DNA of 64,000 nt from Desulfomonile tiedjei (GTDB lineage Bacteria; Desulfobacterota; Desulfomonilia; Desulfomonilales; Desulfomonilaceae). Made by a program: the position numbers and the translations under genes. Below are positions 19,395 through 28,184 of this stretch, piece by piece. Each line of letters starts with the position of its first letter. The stretch's first letter is position 1. The notes beneath the pieces were generated by a model that was not told the DNA's origin, made no database searches, and saw only the letters and a list, made by a program, of their open reading frames with translations. Location of the stretch: the NCBI GenBank assembly GCA_016212925.1, contig JACRDF010000048.1, positions 186,001-250,000 on the forward strand, written 5' to 3'.

Positions 19395-21167
19395 ATGGGA
19401 AAGCGGCGAAAGCTCATTTGGCAGCTATATCCTTCCTACCTGATCATTGTCGTTCTGTCTCTAACCGGTATGGGACTGTATTCTTTCAAGATTTTGAAGG
19501 AACTTAGCCAAGAGGGTCTCCTGGCCAATCTCCAGGCCCAGGCTTTTTTAGTGCAGGAGTTGGTGAAAAGGTCATTTTCGGGTGACAGGTGGGCCGAACT
19601 AGACAAGCAACTGAAAAGGATCGGCGCAAGCACTTCGACTCGAATAACGGTAATACTTCCGTCAGGCAAAGTGGTGGGCGATTCCCACGAAAACCCGGAA
19701 CGCATGGACAACCATGCCATCCGGCCGGAGATCAAAGAGGCGCTCGCAGGAAAACCCGGCTCTTCGACTCGCTACAGCCTCTCCCTGAACGCGGACCTGG
19801 CATATTTTGCAGTACCCGTCCAAAGGGACGGCCGCGTCGTCGGGGTGATCCGAACATCGGTGCCTATTACTGCTTTCACACAGGTATTACGGCCCTTTTT
19901 TCTGGAGTTCTTCCTCGCCGGCATAGTCATCCTGGTGCTTGCCGCAGGGGTGAGCCTTTACGTATCCCGCCGAATGGAAAAACCTATCGAGCAAATACAG
20001 CGGGGGGCTGCCAGGTTTGCTCAAGGGGATCTACAATTTCGGGTTGAGACTCCCCGATCGGAAGAACTCGGGGCCCTCGCGGAATCCATGAACGAGATGG
20101 CCGCGCAACTCCATCAACGCCTAACTACTATTACCCAGCAGCGCAATGAACTCGAAGCCGTACTATCCGCCATGGTGGAGGCGGTGCTTGTTCTGGACAC
20201 ACGCGAGCGTATCCTAAGGGTTAATCAGTCAGCGGAAAAGCTGTTCCAGATCGATGCAACCAAAGTTCGTCTGCGGAGCGTACAGGAGGCAATCAGAAAT
20301 ACCGACCTGCACCGGTTTGTTACAAGCACACTGGCCGGCCGCATGCTGGTTGAGGGAGAAATAGTCATTATCGGGGACCCGGACAAATTCCTTCAGGCTC
20401 ATGGAGTGACCTTAACAGATGCCGGAGGCCATATCCTTGGGGCTTTGATAGTGCTGAACGACATCAGCCGTTTAAGGACCGTAGAGAAAATACGCCGCGA
20501 TTTCGTAGCCAACGTTTCTCATGAACTCAAAACGCCGATCACGTCCATAAAAGGTTTCTTGGAGACGCTGAAGGAAGGGGCCCTGAACGATCCGGAAAAC
20601 GCTGAGCGCTTTTTGGACATAGTTATCAAACACACCGATCGCCTCAGCCTTATCATAGAAGACCTTTTAAGCCTCTCGCGGATAGAGAGAGACGCTGAAA
20701 AGGGAGAAATAGCGCTGGAGACGGGCTCAATCAAAGAAGTTTTCGAGGCTGTGGAAAAGACGTGCCGAGACAAGGCGCAGCCGAAGAACATAAGGCTGGA
20801 ATATGCCGTTGACGACGGCCTGAATGCGGAGATCAATCTCACCCTCTTGGAACAGGCTATCGTCAATCTGGTGGATAACGCTATCAAATACAGTGAGCCC
20901 GAGAGCAGCGTAAAGGTGGAGGGCCACAAGGCCCGCGACGAAATTGTTATCACCGTTCAAGACCACGGTTGCGGAATTTCGAGAGACCATCTTGCACGCA
21001 TATTCGAGCGGTTTTATCGTGTGGATAAGGCAAGGAGCCGCAAAGTGGGAGGCACAGGACTAGGTCTCTCGATTGTCAGGCACATCGTAATAGCTCATGG
21101 AGGCCGCATCGAGGTTGAGAGTTTCATCGGCCGCGGAAGCACATTTTCTATTCACCTGCCCGCCTAA
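19395..21167 (+). CDS. phoR: Phosphate regulon sensor histidine kinase
   Basis: 590 residues in the inner membrane: TM1 about 11-31, a ~135-residue periplasmic segment, TM2 about 170-190, HAMP (191-245), PAS (about 250-360), HisKA with phospho-His376 in NVSHELKTPITS, and HATPase_c with NLVDNAIKYSE, DHGCGIS, FERFYRVDKARSR and GTGLGLSIV. Phosphorylates PhoB under phosphate limitation. An AAGGAG site within the end of phoB precedes the start. The extracytoplasmic loop is longer than in E. coli PhoR, so it may sense directly, as in Gram-positive PhoR. Confidence 0.93.
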   Translation: MGKRRKLIWQLYPSYLIIVVLSLTGMGLYSFKILKELSQEGLLANLQAQAFLVQELVKRSFSGDRWAELDKQLKRIGASTSTRITVILPSGKVVGDSHENPERMDNHAIRPEIKEALAGKPGSSTRYSLSLNADLAYFAVPVQRDGRVVGVIRTSVPITAFTQVLRPFFLEFFLAGIVILVLAAGVSLYVSRRMEKPIEQIQRGAARFAQGDLQFRVETPRSEELGALAESMNEMAAQLHQRLTTITQQRNELEAVLSAMVEAVLVLDTRERILRVNQSAEKLFQIDATKVRLRSVQEAIRNTDLHRFVTSTLAGRMLVEGEIVIIGDPDKFLQAHGVTLTDAGGHILGALIVLNDISRLRTVEKIRRDFVANVSHELKTPITSIKGFLETLKEGALNDPENAERFLDIVIKHTDRLSLIIEDLLSLSRIERDAEKGEIALETGSIKEVFEAVEKTCRDKAQPKNIRLEYAVDDGLNAEINLTLLEQAIVNLVDNAIKYSEPESSVKVEGHKARDEIVITVQDHGCGISRDHLARIFERFYRVDKARSRKVGGTGLGLSIVRHIVIAHGGRIEVESFIGRGSTFSIHLPA

Positions 21168-21213
21168 ATGGATGGGCCGGGCAAATCATCCAAACGCTGG
21201 AAGGGCTAGATTT

Positions 21214-21879
21214 ATGAGAGTGAAGCTTCAACGAGATATCGACAAGTTGAATAAAAGCGTCATCTCCTTGGGCGCTTTGGTGGAAGAACGCTTTCGCATG
21301 GCCGTAAAAGCTATCGAATGCAGAGACCCCGAACTGGCACGGAGAGTTGTCGAAGGCGATGTGGAAATAGATCATACGGAAGTCGACGTGGAAGAAGAGT
21401 GCCTCAAAATCTTGGCCCTGCACCAACCCGTCGCCGACAACCTGCGATACATTATTGCTGTCCTCAAGTTAAACAACGATCTGGAGCGGATCGGGGACCT
21501 GGCCGTGAACATTGCCGAACGCGCGGAACTTATCGCCCCCGAAGAGGGGCTCAAAGTGCCGTTCGACTATGTGACCATGTGTCAAAAGACCGAAGAGATG
21601 CTGCAAAAGAGCCTGGATTCACTCGTAAACATGGACCTGAACCTGGCTTTCCAGGTTTGCGCTCAAGATGACGATGTTGACTTCATGAAGGAGGCTATGC
21701 AGGCACAGTTCGCTGCTGAAATCCGCAAGAACCAAGAACATATCGAAGCCATGATCAACCTGTGGCTGGTTTCTCGCCACCTCGAACGTATAGCGGACCA
21801 TGCCACAAACATTGCGGAGGACGTGATTTATATGATTACCGGCGAGATTCATCGCCATCGAGGAAAGGATTTCGCCTGA
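21214..21879 (+). CDS. phoU: Phosphate-signalling protein PhoU
   Basis: 222 residues, two tandem PhoU three-helix repeats with ELARRVVEGDVEIDHTEVDVEE (split) and NDLERIGDLAVNIAERAE in the first, and HLERIADHATNIAEDVIYMITGE (split) in the second: the E/D-x-x-x-D metal-binding motifs of the family. PhoU damps PhoR signalling and modulates phosphate transport. Start at 21214 (MRVKLQRDID) follows GGAAGGG; a longer in-frame start inside phoR is unlikely. Third gene of the phoBRU operon. No pstSCAB genes adjoin. Confidence 0.94.
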   Translation: MRVKLQRDIDKLNKSVISLGALVEERFRMAVKAIECRDPELARRVVEGDVEIDHTEVDVEEECLKILALHQPVADNLRYIIAVLKLNNDLERIGDLAVNIAERAELIAPEEGLKVPFDYVTMCQKTEEMLQKSLDSLVNMDLNLAFQVCAQDDDVDFMKEAMQAQFAAEIRKNQEHIEAMINLWLVSRHLERIADHATNIAEDVIYMITGEIHRHRGKDFA

Positions 21880-22021
21880 CCTGTGACAAGCCATAAAGAG
21901 CTTGCGGCCGATACCTAATTTGTGGTCCGTTGGAAGCAATCTCCGTTGGTGGGACAGGCGTCTCGCCTGTCAATTTGAATGACCGGCAAGATGCCGGTCC
22001 CACCGAAACCGGGATTGCTTA

Positions 22022-22954
22022 GAGGCGGTTGCAAAACCTCATAAACGTTTTATGATGATCATGACGCAGGCGATCTGAAGGAAAGCCTCGTACATGCCGA
22101 CCTGATGCTCGTAACGGACTACGATGCGTCGAAAGTTGCCAAGCCAACTGAAAGTTCTCTCGACTGTATATCGTCTCCTGTAGCGATCCCATAGTCGGTC
22201 ATCTTGTCTGTTAACATTCCTGTGGTTGCGTCGATGAGGAGAAAGCAGATTGATACCCCGTTTCCTGAGTCTCTTGCGCAAGGGATCGCTGTCGTACGCC
22301 TTGTCTCCAATTACTCTCTTCGGCCGAGTCCGCGGTCTGCCCGGCCCCGCTTTGGGGACTTTGATTTGCTGGAGTGTCTTTTCGGCGAGCCTGACCTCTG
22401 CTGGCGAAGCAGAGTCGGTATGGCTTCCCAGAGGAATACCCTTGCCATCGACCACCACCATGAGCTTTGTTCCCTTTCCCCTTTTGGTCTTTCCGACCGC
22501 TGGACCCCTTTTTTTGCCGGGAAGAAGCTCGCATCGATGAATGATTCTTCCCAATCAAGCACGCCCTTGGCATCCAGCTCCGAAAGAAAGGCCCTCCACA
22601 TATCCTTGAGAACTTCGGCCTCGTACCATTGTTTCAGGCGACGCCAGCACGTTGAAGGATGCGTATACTTGTCAGGGAGGTCCTTCCACCGGGCTCCCGT
22701 CTTGAGTATCCAGAGGATTCCCTCAAAGACCAAGCGGTCATCCGCCCTGGGCCGACCTCCTTTCGGTCGAGGAGGGGACTTGGGAATGAGGGGCTCGATC
22801 TTCTTCCATTGCTCATCGGTCAGGTACACGACTCGTTTGCTCACCGGACTTACCTCCGGTGAGATGAATATACCAAAAACATAGGGAGTACAAGGGCTTA
22901 TTTCATACGCGATATCACGCGGTTACATGCCATCCGAGGTTTTGCAACCGCTTC
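22022..22954 (-). mobile_element. IS5 family (IS427-type) insertion sequence, 933 bp
   Basis: Bounded by 19-bp inverted repeats GAGGCGGTTGCAAAACCTC (left) and the inverse of GAAGCGGTTGCAAAACCTC (right), one mismatch, with TA on both sides (22020-22021 and 22955-22956) as a 2-bp target duplication. Contains one transposase split over two frames. It sits between phoU and the pit genes, inside a family A repeat, and appears intact. Confidence 0.88.
22039..22844 (-). CDS. IS5/IS427-type transposase made by -1 frameshift (orfA 22311-22844, orfB 22039-22554)
   Basis: Two overlapping frames encode one DDE transposase. The first frame starts MSKRVVYLTDEQWKKIEPL and includes the DUF4096-type N-terminal domain and the first catalytic Asp in SFIDASFF. 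The second continues with VIGDKAYDSD (second Asp) and VERTFSWLGNFRR (catalytic Glu). They meet at a run of seven A on the coding strand (22509-22515), where the zero frame reads A-AAA-AAA-G and a -1 slip gives the second frame, as known for IS427 relatives. All three acidic residues are present, so it is probably active. Confidence 0.88.
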
Positions 22955-23118
22955 TAGTCGTTTTACTCCTCGCAAGGACAACCCTGAGCCCGCTCCAGGG
23001 GCAAAACCCCGGAACCATGTTTCGTGGCTTGGGCAATTATTGCGGAGTTAAGGAAACAATCCTTTGTGCAACTGCCATAATTATTCCAAAGCAAAATAAT
23101 GCCACTTTCCAACCAGCG

Positions 23119-23787
23119 TCATCTGGCTATCATGGCCCTCATCATGTCCGAAGAATTTTCCAGGTGATCGGCAATATCACCGGTAGTTTCGACCAGCCGA
23201 ATCATCAGGAAATAGGTTCTCGGGGGAATGCTTTGGTCCGCGCAAAGTCGAATAAATAGGGTCTTTTCCAGATCATCCGACTCCTTTTCTCGGAATCGGA
23301 TTTCCCTGATGATATCCTTCACTGCGATACGATCTTGTTCCATGCGGCTCCTAAAATAATTGTGCGCTCGCAGGACCATTTCCGGTAATAAGCCTAGGTA
23401 ATCTCCTACCTCTTTCACAAGTAAGATGTAGTCTCGTTGGATCTCGGGCGGCAAAACCAGGTCGCAATAGGACATCCAATACAAGGAGTTTTTTACGCAA
23501 TCAACCACCTTGTCCGCTTCTCTCAGAAAGGTGAAAAACACCGATTTTTCCACAGGCATGAGTATGGAAGCAGGCAGGTGGGCACGGATATTTCGTTTCA
23601 GGCGATCGGCTTCCGCTTCGATATCGCGTATCTCCTCTTTGAGGAACTCGAATTTATTGCGATCAGGCTTGAAATAGGCTTGCACCGCCTCAACGAAGAG
23701 AGGGCCGCACTGTGCAACCTTCACCGCGTGCTTGAAAGTGTTTTCAAAAGGTGAGCGTTTTAGCAAGTTTGACAATACGATTCTCAT
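23119..23787 (-). CDS. DUF47 (PhoU-like) family protein, Pit accessory
   Basis: 222 residues, all-helical, of the TIGR00153/DUF47 family related to PhoU. Segments such as KEEIRDIEAEADRLKRNIRAHLPASILMPVEKSVFFTFLREADKV (split) are typical. Members are almost always encoded next to a Pit permease and are thought to modulate it. Here it lies 11 bp after pit on the same strand, so the two are cotranscribed and translationally close. Confidence 0.9.
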   Translation of the reverse strand: MRIVLSNLLKRSPFENTFKHAVKVAQCGPLFVEAVQAYFKPDRNKFEFLKEEIRDIEAEADRLKRNIRAHLPASILMPVEKSVFFTFLREADKVVDCVKNSLYWMSYCDLVLPPEIQRDYILLVKEVGDYLGLLPEMVLRAHNYFRSRMEQDRIAVKDIIREIRFREKESDDLEKTLFIRLCADQSIPPRTYFLMIRLVETTGDIADHLENSSDMMRAMIAR

Positions 23788-23798
23788 AATCGACCTCC

Positions 23799-25028
23799 CT
23801 AAAAGAGGGCTGAGAGTAGTAGGTAGATTACCACCGATGTGGCCGCGGCCACCGGCACGGTGATAATCCAGTAAACCATGATCCTTGCGAGAATAGCGAG
23901 GTCAAGCAGGCCCTGCAATCCCCTAGCCAGCCCGACTCCAACATACGCTCCTACGGCCGCGTGAGTGGTGGATACCGGGAGCCCCATCATGGAGGCAATA
24001 AGGATCACCGACGCAGCGGAGAATTCCACGGTGAATCCGCGTACGCTAGTCAGTTCGGTTATTTTTGAGCCCATGGTCTCGATGACCCTGTAGCCCCACG
24101 TCCAAATTCCGAGGCAAATAGCGGCCCCGCCAAATGCGAGCAAGGCCACCGGCACCGGTGCCTGCTCAGCCACGGACCCAGTCGAGTATATATAGTAGAT
24201 TCCCGCCAATGGCCCCATAGCATTGGCCACATCATTGGCTCCGTTGCCAAATGAGACATAACAAGAAGTCATTACCTGCAAGTAACGGAAAATCTCCTCT
24301 GCCACGCCCAGCTTTCCCTTGAGAAGCATGGCCCGCAAGGTAAAGAAACAGACCAAATACCCGAGAATAGCCGTGGCGCAGGGGATGATCACAACTCCGA
24401 TTCCGTGGATGCCAAGTTTCTGGCCCAGGGGGGTCTCAAGGAACAAAGCAAGAGTCATGATGAAAACCGTTGCCGCCACGAGCACCGGGCTCGTCATCAC
24501 CGCTCCTTTGGCGGTGTCCATCCGGCTGAGAATGGCCTTATCAATGAACTTGATTAGTAAGAACGCGGCTAACCCGCTCAAGAGCGGAGACAACACCCAT
24601 GACGCTACAATGTATGCCACCTGCCCCCAGTGCACCGAACTGGGACCGCCAGCGACAAGGCCTATCCCGATCATTGCTCCGACAATGGAATGAGTAGTGG
24701 AAACCGGCAAGTTCCTGTACGTGGATAGACAAACCCAAAGCGAGGCAGCCATCAGGGCTGAAAGAAGGCCTATCCAAATCATCTTCGGATCGCCTATGGC
24801 CTGTGAGTCAACGATTCCTTTTCGAATCGTCTGCGCAACGTGAGATCCCACAAAAGTGGCGCCCAAAAAGGTTAAGACTGTGGCCAACACGAGGGCCTGT
24901 CTGAGCGTGATGACCTTGGCTCCAACAGCGGAGGCCATTGCATTGGCACAATCGTTGGCCCCTATGTTCCAGGCCATGTACGCGCCCGCAAGGACACTCA
25001 ATATAAGGAGGTACAGCTCTACCGTCAT
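23799..25028 (-). CDS. pit: Low-affinity inorganic phosphate transporter, PiT family
   Basis: 409-residue inner-membrane permease with about 10 hydrophobic segments and the family's inverted two-fold repeat: NIGANDCANAMASAVGAK (about 21-38) in the first half and GNGANDVANAMGP in the second, each followed by SVRGFTVEF- or PVSTTHSIVGAMIG-type segments. Imports phosphate with protons or cations. Its place beyond phoBRU, with DUF47 downstream, suggests it is a main phosphate entry route here; no Pst genes are seen in the window. A Pho-box-like pair lies about 210 bp upstream. Confidence 0.93.
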   Translation of the reverse strand: MTVELYLLILSVLAGAYMAWNIGANDCANAMASAVGAKVITLRQALVLATVLTFLGATFVGSHVAQTIRKGIVDSQAIGDPKMIWIGLLSALMAASLWVCLSTYRNLPVSTTHSIVGAMIGIGLVAGGPSSVHWGQVAYIVASWVLSPLLSGLAAFLLIKFIDKAILSRMDTAKGAVMTSPVLVAATVFIMTLALFLETPLGQKLGIHGIGVVIIPCATAILGYLVCFFTLRAMLLKGKLGVAEEIFRYLQVMTSCYVSFGNGANDVANAMGPLAGIYYIYSTGSVAEQAPVPVALLAFGGAAICLGIWTWGYRVIETMGSKITELTSVRGFTVEFSAASVILIASMMGLPVSTTHAAVGAYVGVGLARGLQGLLDLAILARIMVYWIITVPVAAATSVVIYLLLSALF

Positions 25029-25538
25029 AGCCCCTCAATTTGCCTTCCTTCCGCCCGAAGGCTCAACGTCAGGCGGAAGAATGACAAAAATGCGGCTCGC
25101 GCGGCTGCATAACAAAAAACACCGCTTTATGCCAAGCCGCACAACAGCCCAGAGATCTTCGTTTGGCGCTGTTTACCCGATTTGTGAACAGAACCGTCTA
25201 CCGCGAATGGGCCGGTAAATTAACACAGAAAAGATTGTTATGGAATTGTTAAGAGAGTGTGAAGAATGAAAAGTTTCGACGTTTCAGGAAGCAGCATTTT
25301 GTGCACTCGTGGTCTTAAACAGGGCTTCTCCGGCAGAGCTTTCTTGTGCAAGGTTTTCCCGGACCTTTCCTGATCTCAACCCAGCCTGATGTTCTGTCTT
25401 TCCGTTGGCGTAATTGACACGAACTCCTCCTCTCTCCCGCTCGCTTGAAACCTTCAAAGGCAGAGTAAGGTACATCCTTGCTCGCTTCCGCGAGAGATCG
25501 CCCTTTGGTCCTTGCGGTAATGGGCCTAAATCAGCCCC
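25029..25538. other. Region upstream of pit
   Basis: About 510 bp between pit and a small protein gene, both on the minus strand. Apart from the Pho-box-like repeat at 25236-25252 nothing was recognised; the stretch at 25280-25530 has no coding character. Confidence 0.4.
25236..25252 (-). promoter_or_regulatory. Pho-box-like direct repeat upstream of pit
   Basis: On the minus strand TTAACA-N5-ATAACA, two hexamers repeated every 11 bp, the layout of PhoB/PhoP binding sites. About 210 bp upstream of the pit start and oriented toward it. Short and AT-rich, so chance occurrence is possible. Confidence 0.35.
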
Positions 25539-25709
25539 TTACTTGCCGTCAAAAATCAGCTTCGGCACATCGAAGGGCATGGGGCCATTTTCCTTGATCC
25601 AGGGTTGGTTTTGCTGCTTCCACGCCTCCACTTTGTCCAGCCTCAACTGTTCGGATGCCCGAGCGTCTTCCACGAACTTCAACCTGTCGTAAGACCCTTT
25701 TTCTTTCAT
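25539..25709 (-). CDS. Small conserved-looking hypothetical protein
   Basis: 56 residues, hydrophilic, starting MKEKGSYDRLKFVEDARASE and ending DVPKLIFDGK. A strong AGGAGGGGG site directly precedes the start at 25709, which makes it a likely gene despite its size. No motif, signal peptide or membrane segment; no family recognised. Confidence 0.6.
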   Translation of the reverse strand: MKEKGSYDRLKFVEDARASEQLRLDKVEAWKQQNQPWIKENGPMPFDVPKLIFDGK

Positions 25710-26018
25710 TGGCCCCCTCCTGAGGTTGCTTCGGGTTAGAGTGAGTTCATGGATTCCGGGAAGCGTTCGCAAACATTCAGGAGGTCCTGAACGAGGGGCA
25801 GAGAAGAGGAAAGGTATTCTTGGCAGGCAAACGTTGCTCCGGCCTGTCTTCGAGCGCTTCCAAGTTATTGAAACCGTCTCGCGTTACAGTTGCCGTGACA
25901 GATATAATGCCCCTAAAAACATGATAACAGGTACGTTGGTAGAGTCAATTGATAAAACGGAGCCAATCTTGCGTCCCGTTCGAGCCATCAGTAGAAAATG
26001 CTTCCAAATCCCCCCATA
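25710..26018. other. Intergenic region left of the IS1595 element
   Basis: About 310 bp without a recognisable gene, promoter or repeat, except a C-rich run just left of the element's terminal repeat. Confidence 0.35.
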
Positions 26019-26056
26019 CCCCCTTTATAAACGCGATATTATACTTGACAACCCCA
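26019..26056 (+). repeat. Left terminal inverted repeat of IS1595-type element
   Basis: Starts CCCCCTTTATAA and ends TTGACAACCCCA; matches the inverse of 28722-28759. Confidence 0.75.
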
Positions 26057-26096
26057 CTGCCTTGTGTTAAATTAGGTCCAGATAAGGGGGACTGCC

Positions 26097-27020
26097 ATGA
26101 AAAACTCAATTATTTCCCACCCAAGATTCCATAACGAAGAGGCCGCGTACGCGTACGTTGAAGGGTTGCTTTGGCCCAAAGGCCCCGTTTGCCCCCATTG
26201 CGGCGCTACCAAGCGAATCGGCAAGTTGCATGGCAAAAGCTACCGAAAGGGGCTTTACAAGTGCTATGTATGCCGGAAGCAGTTCACTGTCAAGATCGGG
26301 ACTATTTTCGAGGACAGCCACGTTCCGCTTGACGTGTGGGTATCAGCGATCTATCTGATTGCCGCGTCAAAGAAGGGAATCAGCGCGAATCAACTCCATC
26401 GCACCCTGGGCGTTACCCTTAAGACTGCGTGGTTCATGGGGCATCGTATCCGTGAAGCTATGAGAAGTGGCGACCTGGCTCCCTTTGGCGCAAATGGGGG
26501 AAGCGTCGAGTCTGACGAGACTTTTATTTGGAATGAACCGGGGGCAGAAATAAAGCCCGGAACCGGTCACAAGCGCAAAGTCTTGTCACTCATTGACCGT
26601 GATTCGCGCTCGGCGCGCAGCTTCGTGGTTGACAGTATAAACGCTAAGACTCTCGTGCCCATTCTCAAAGAAAACATCGACAAAGAGGCCCGCGTACTGA
26701 CTGACGAGGGCGGACAATATCGTTACCTCAAAGATCATTTTGCAGACCATCAGGTTGTTTGCCACCGTCGAGGCGAGTATGTTTCAGCGGAAGACAAGGG
26801 AATTCATGTCAACTGCGCTGAAGGCTTCTTTTCCATCTTCAAGCGTGGCATGAAGGGTGTTTATCAGCATTGCAAGAAAGAGCATCTGCACCGCTATCTT
26901 GCGGAATTCGATTTCAGGTATAATAATCGTTGTGGTAAGGGAATTCCTGACACCGAGAGAGCCGCCATACTCCTGAAAGGCGTAGCGGGAAGGCGGTTAA
27001 CCTATCAAACGACTAATTGA
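26097..27020 (+). CDS. IS1595 family (ISXO2-like) transposase
   Basis: 307 residues. N-terminal zinc ribbon C32-P-H-C35 ... C56-Y-V-C59, then the ISXO2-like DDE domain with Asp140 in VESDETF, Asp203 in LTDEGGQY and Glu242 in HVNCAEGFFSIFKRG. Complete and free of frameshifts, so probably active. GGGGG sits 6 bp before the ATG. The promoter probably overlaps the left terminal repeat, which contains TTGACA. Confidence 0.93.
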   Translation: MKNSIISHPRFHNEEAAYAYVEGLLWPKGPVCPHCGATKRIGKLHGKSYRKGLYKCYVCRKQFTVKIGTIFEDSHVPLDVWVSAIYLIAASKKGISANQLHRTLGVTLKTAWFMGHRIREAMRSGDLAPFGANGGSVESDETFIWNEPGAEIKPGTGHKRKVLSLIDRDSRSARSFVVDSINAKTLVPILKENIDKEARVLTDEGGQYRYLKDHFADHQVVCHRRGEYVSAEDKGIHVNCAEGFFSIFKRGMKGVYQHCKKEHLHRYLAEFDFRYNNRCGKGIPDTERAAILLKGVAGRRLTYQTTN

Positions 27021-27040
27021 CAAGGAGAAGCAAAAAGGCA

Positions 27041-27214
27041 ATGGGCAGAAAGAAGAAACCTGAACCGGATGATCTGGAAAGATCCGCTCGGTTCATAGAG
27101 ACTGCCGAGCGGATTCAGGCTGAGGACGCAGAAGAAAGATTTGAAGAGGCTATGAAGCGGATTTTGTCAAAATGCAAAGATCCTGAAGAACAACCAAAGG
27201 CTGAAGAAGCCTGA
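27041..27214 (+). CDS. Small charged accessory protein of the IS1595 element
   Basis: 57 residues, highly charged and probably helical: MGRKKKPEPDDLERSARFIE followed by ETAERIQAEDAEERFEEAMK. Small frames of this type (Lys-rich start, then S-x-RFI-E-x-A) are often found right behind IS1595-type transposases; role unknown. It starts 20 bp after the transposase stop, and its 3' end overlaps the convergent HEPN-like gene by 48 bp. Confidence 0.65.
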   Translation: MGRKKKPEPDDLERSARFIETAERIQAEDAEERFEEAMKRILSKCKDPEEQPKAEEA

Positions 27215-28105
27215 TAACACTGAAAAGTCTTCAGTGAATGTTTGGACTGCTCTAATGATTTTTTCTGCTTCTTCTTTCGTATAGGTTGCCTTTGGATGCA
27301 TTGTCCTGTTTCGCCAAGTGATTCTTACTGTGTCAAGGGAAGCAATTACGGCCTCATACCGCACCCTCATGTCATTTTTTTCATTGGGATAACGTTTTTT
27401 GATTGGCCCTCTCATATTATTAAGAATGTAGCCCCACTCTTTCTCACGGGTTATTTTTTCAGGCAAGCCAAGATCATCTCCCATTTTTTGAACATATCGC
27501 TCTACAATGCGCATTAGATGAAACACGCATGCTGTATAGCGGCCAAGTGCGAAACAATTCCCGGCCTCTGTTGCATCTTCAATTAATTCAGGCCACCACT
27601 CTGTAATCTGTTTTCCCAGAATAGTGCCTGGAAGTTCATAGTATTGGGCAGACGACGACAAGAGCATCATAAAAAGCCTGTCATTTAATTCATCGTTGAA
27701 TCGCTTAATCAATTCACGAATATCACATTCAACGCGCTCAGCTTGCGCTGCTGGGTTATCCTTCAAATAATTCGCAAGCCTTTGGGCTGCCTTACTAGCT
27801 AATGGCAATTCCATTGCTTCAAAATCATCAACAAGTTCGGATAGTTTTAATCCTTCAAGGAGCTGATCTCCATTGGTGGGCGGAACATTGGCACCTTGTG
27901 CCCGCTTTGCAGCGAACAACATAGCACTAAAGCTAGACAGCCTCTGACAAGTCGCAGCGAATGATTTAGCGTATATGTGCAACATGTCCCATAAACTCAC
28001 GAGCTTGTATGGTTGCCAAAAAGGATCTTCGCGCAACCCCTTGTGATTGCGCAACTGAAAAGATAAGTTCATGGCAATCTGTATTTTGTTTCGCGATTTC
28101 CGCAT
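27167..28105 (-). CDS. HEPN-like domain protein, passenger gene of the IS1595 element
   Basis: 312 residues, mostly helical. Near the C-terminus WRNRTMHPKATYTKEEAEKI carries R265-N-R-T-M-H270, the R-x4-H motif of HEPN ribonuclease domains, and CFALGRYTACVFHLMRIVERY is typical of the helix before it. HEPN proteins are frequently RNases in toxin-antitoxin and anti-phage systems, but no paired MNT gene is present. AAGGAT precedes the start at 28105. The last ~20 residues are read through the overlapping accessory frame and are hydrophobic, unlike the rest. Confidence 0.7.
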   Translation of the reverse strand: MRKSRNKIQIAMNLSFQLRNHKGLREDPFWQPYKLVSLWDMLHIYAKSFAATCQRLSSFSAMLFAAKRAQGANVPPTNGDQLLEGLKLSELVDDFEAMELPLASKAAQRLANYLKDNPAAQAERVECDIRELIKRFNDELNDRLFMMLLSSSAQYYELPGTILGKQITEWWPELIEDATEAGNCFALGRYTACVFHLMRIVERYVQKMGDDLGLPEKITREKEWGYILNNMRGPIKKRYPNEKNDMRVRYEAVIASLDTVRITWRNRTMHPKATYTKEEAEKIIRAVQTFTEDFSVLSGFFSLWLFFRIFAF

Positions 28106-28184
28106 GTTATCCTTGACCTTTCCCGTTATACTCAGTATGTTAAGGCCATTTAGGCCCTAATAAATGATAAGGTCGGAGGTTGAC

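Larger units (their letters stand above)
21931..22980. repeat. Family A palindromic element interrupted by an IS
   Basis: Left part 21931-22021 (GAAGCAATC, the two GC hairpins, GGGATTGCTTA) and right part 22955-22980 (TAGTCGTTTTACTCCTCGCAAGG) together restore the element found whole at 13426-13563. The insertion at 22022-22954 split it. Confidence 0.8.

Noticed and set aside
22204-22884. Long plus-strand open frame of 226 codons within the IS
   Set aside because: It is antisense to the transposase and has no recognisable domain.
23080-23100. Possible sigma-54 promoter (GTGGCAT...TTTTGC) on the minus strand
   Set aside because: Spacing 11 instead of 12 and it faces no gene.
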